From Sulfurimonas sp. (GTDB taxonomy: Bacteria; Campylobacterota; Campylobacteria; Campylobacterales; Sulfurimonadaceae), in assembly GCA_002733945.2 (NCBI GenBank), contig NVXO02000002.1, positions 417,285-425,278 of the forward strand: a stretch of 7,994 nt of DNA. The letters are read 5' to 3'. The notes beneath the pieces were generated by a model. The model saw nothing but the letters and a program-made list of their open reading frames with translations. It did not search any database and was not told the DNA's origin. This document shows, piece by piece, positions 6,450 to 7,994 of this stretch (the first letter of the stretch is position 1; every line of letters starts with the position of its first letter). Made by a program: the position numbers and the translations under genes.

Positions 6450-7994
6450 TTACCTATGTGACTTTCTTCTACTATGAGTATAGTTCTTCTTAAAGCAGTT
6501 CTGACAGATGGCATACTTTGAGTTCATTGGTAAAGGAGCGGAGCAGAGTTTACACATCTGTGCTAGCTGCGTTTGGTGCAAGGTCTGTTCAATATATCTG
6601 TTGAGGACACCTCTGTATTCTCTCGCTTTTTTCTCATCTACAAAAAACTCACCAAACCTATAAGTCAGCCAAAGATATAAAGAGATTTCTTTGACCATAT
6701 CCTCAGCACGGAGTAGTTCATCTGTTGTTCTTGCATACTTGCCTGTGAGTGTTGGATGGATGTAATGCACACTTTGTTCTTGTTCAAGTGCATGTAAATA
6801 AGACTCGAAAGCTTCGATAATATAAGGTGATTTAAGAGTTAATGGAGCACATGCAAGATGATACTTTGTTGCTATGTCTAAGTCATAAGCATCCACTATC
6901 TTAGATACCTCAAGCATATCTTCTAATGAAGAAGCATAAAAAGGACCATTAAACTCCATGTTTTGCACAAAAAAGCTAAGTATTACTTCTAAAGAGTTCT
7001 CTTCTAAAATCTTTGCAACGAGTTTAATGTGCTCTAAATTTGCCATCACTTTAAAAGGAATAGTAATCTCTTTAGCTTCTTTATAAAAGTTTTTCTTCAC
7101 AATTTTAAGTGCTTCAGGATTAAGAGCCCCTACATGACCCTCTTCACTCAGACCATATCGACCAGCACGACCAGATATCTGATGTACTTCTGAGGGAAAT
7201 AAATTACGCTGGGTTATACCATCATACTTCTCAGCTTTTGAGAAGAGTATCGTTTTTATAGGAAGATTCATACCCATTGCAATAGCATCTGTTGCTATCA
7301 TTATATCAGTCTCACCCTCACGAAAACGTCGTGCCTCTTCTCGTCTTACCTCAGGTGAAAGGTTTCCATACACAACACTTACACTAAAGTTTTTGGCAAA
7401 GTTTTGTTTTAAACGCAGAACTTCTTTACGAGAAAATGCGATGATAGCAGTTCCCTTTTGGACATCGTTGACATCTGTCGGTGCTTCAAGTAGTGTGAGT
7501 GGATTTTTGCGCTCAAACTCTATAATCTCTAACTCTTCTCCAAGATAATCAGCTAAAGCGATAATCGCCTCTTTAGCATTTGCTGAACCTGTCATAATAA
7601 TCTCTTTTGCAGGTGCTCCAATGATTGCATTTGCCCATGCCCAACCACGGTCACGGTCATCTATCATCTGTACCTCATCGATAACGCAGACATCAACATC
7701 AACCTCATAGTTCATCATCTCAATGGTCGAGCTTATATGAGTAGCCTCATCATCGAGTATCTGCTCTTCTCCTGTGATGAGAGAAGACTCAATTCCTTTG
7801 CTCTTTAATCCCTCATAACCTTCAAGTGCTAGTAAACGCAGAGGTGCAAGATAATAACCTGTATCTGCCCCTTGGAGTTGTTGCATTGCAGCATATGTTT
7901 TACCACTATTTGTTGGTCCTATGTGAAGGGTAAGTTTTCTTCGCATCTCTCTAGCCATTGGAAAGAGGTTTTTAAAGTCACGTATAGTACGAGC
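6450..7994 (-). CDS. Suv3-like DExH-box helicase with C-terminal zinc-ribbon, N-terminus beyond window
   Basis: This is an ATP-dependent superfamily 2 helicase, similar to the Suv3 RNA helicases that unwind RNA for degradation. The frame stays open through the right edge, and the 12 codons before ATG 7958 (ARTIRDFKNLFP) look coding, so the gene is partial; 514 residues are visible. Numbering from ATG 7958: Walker A GPTNSGKT 14-21, Suv3-type APLRLLALE 38-46, DEVQ 94-97, TGS 123-125, motif V ATDAIAMGMNLP 222-233 and motif VI QISGRAGRYG 260-269. The tail has two CxxC pairs (C469/C472 and C485/C488), a probable zinc-binding ribbon. The gene converges on the DUF4105 gene with a gap of 33 bp and no clear terminator hairpin. 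Its 3' end is duplicated as the relic at 3430-3836. The bacterial role is inferred to be RNA processing or decay. Confidence 0.92.
   Translation of the reverse strand, partial: ARTIRDFKNLFPMAREMRRKLTLHIGPTNSGKTYAAMQQLQGADTGYYLAPLRLLALEGYEGLKSKGIESSLITGEEQILDDEATHISSTIEMMNYEVDVDVCVIDEVQMIDDRDRGWAWANAIIGAPAKEIIMTGSANAKEAIIALADYLGEELEIIEFERKNPLTLLEAPTDVNDVQKGTAIIAFSRKEVLRLKQNFAKNFSVSVVYGNLSPEVRREEARRFREGETDIMIATDAIAMGMNLPIKTILFSKAEKYDGITQRNLFPSEVHQISGRAGRYGLSEEGHVGALNPEALKIVKKNFYKEAKEITIPFKVMANLEHIKLVAKILEENSLEVILSFFVQNMEFNGPFYASSLEDMLEVSKIVDAYDLDIATKYHLACAPLTLKSPYIIEAFESYLHALEQEQSVHYIHPTLTGKYARTTDELLRAEDMVKEISLYLWLTYRFGEFFVDEKKAREYRGVLNRYIEQTLHQTQLAQMCKLCSAPLPMNSKYAICQNCFKKNYTHSRRKSHR
6501..6734 (-). 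repeat. Direct repeat copy 2 (within the intact helicase gene)
   Basis: This is the partner of 3481-3698, in the same orientation with an offset of about 3.02 kb. It includes the 16 bp missing from the relic, flanked here by two GTGC tetramers. Homologous recombination between the copies would remove the DUF3015 and DUF4105 genes. Confidence 0.9.

Noticed and set aside
7956..7958. ATG 7958 as the true start of the helicase
   Set aside because: The frame stays open to the window edge, the preceding codons look coding, no Shine-Dalgarno is present, and the Walker A motif would lie unusually close to the N-terminus for this family.

Overview
This window looks like the chromosome of a low-GC member of the Campylobacterota, most likely a Sulfurimonas-like or Arcobacter-like bacterium. 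The inference rests on AT-rich codon use, a PutA of the type lacking an N-terminal DNA-binding domain, a Suv3-like DExH helicase with a C-terminal zinc-ribbon, and short intergenic gaps. No rRNA, tRNA, CRISPR array or transposase is visible.

Layout. Positions 1-2819 (minus) hold most of a bifunctional proline dehydrogenase / glutamate-semialdehyde dehydrogenase (putA), cut by the left window edge. A 155-bp intergenic region separates it from a divergent small gene (2975-3361, plus) encoding a MORN/YwqK-like repeat protein. Next is a gene graveyard (about 3430-3924). It contains a minus-strand, multiply frameshifted copy of the 3' end of the helicase gene found at the right of the window, fused to an orphan plus-strand C-terminal coding fragment. 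An AT-rich promoter region follows, leading to an exported pair on the plus strand: a small DUF3015-type periplasmic protein (4079-4519) and a large DUF4105 (Lnb-like) protein with a C-terminal outer-membrane-barrel-like region (to 6416). A hairpin lies between these two genes. The window ends with the Suv3-like helicase (6450-7994, minus), convergent with the DUF4105 gene and cut by the right edge at its N-terminus.

How the parts relate. PutA is catabolic (proline to glutamate) and appears independent of the rest. The DUF3015 and DUF4105 genes are likely co-expressed and both act in the envelope. The intact helicase and its relic form a direct repeat about 3 kb apart that brackets the DUF3015/DUF4105 block, so this block may have been inserted, or could be lost, by recombination through the repeat.

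Most notable observations: (1) the DUF4105 gene has a good Shine-Dalgarno and an intact signal peptide but no ATG/GTG/TTG start; the codon at the expected place is ATC. (2) The helicase relic is mosaic: a core of about 218 bp differs from the intact gene by six substitutions, all synonymous, while both flanks are far more diverged. This suggests gene conversion or recombination with a related allele. (3) One frameshift in the relic is a 16-bp deletion between GTGC direct repeats.
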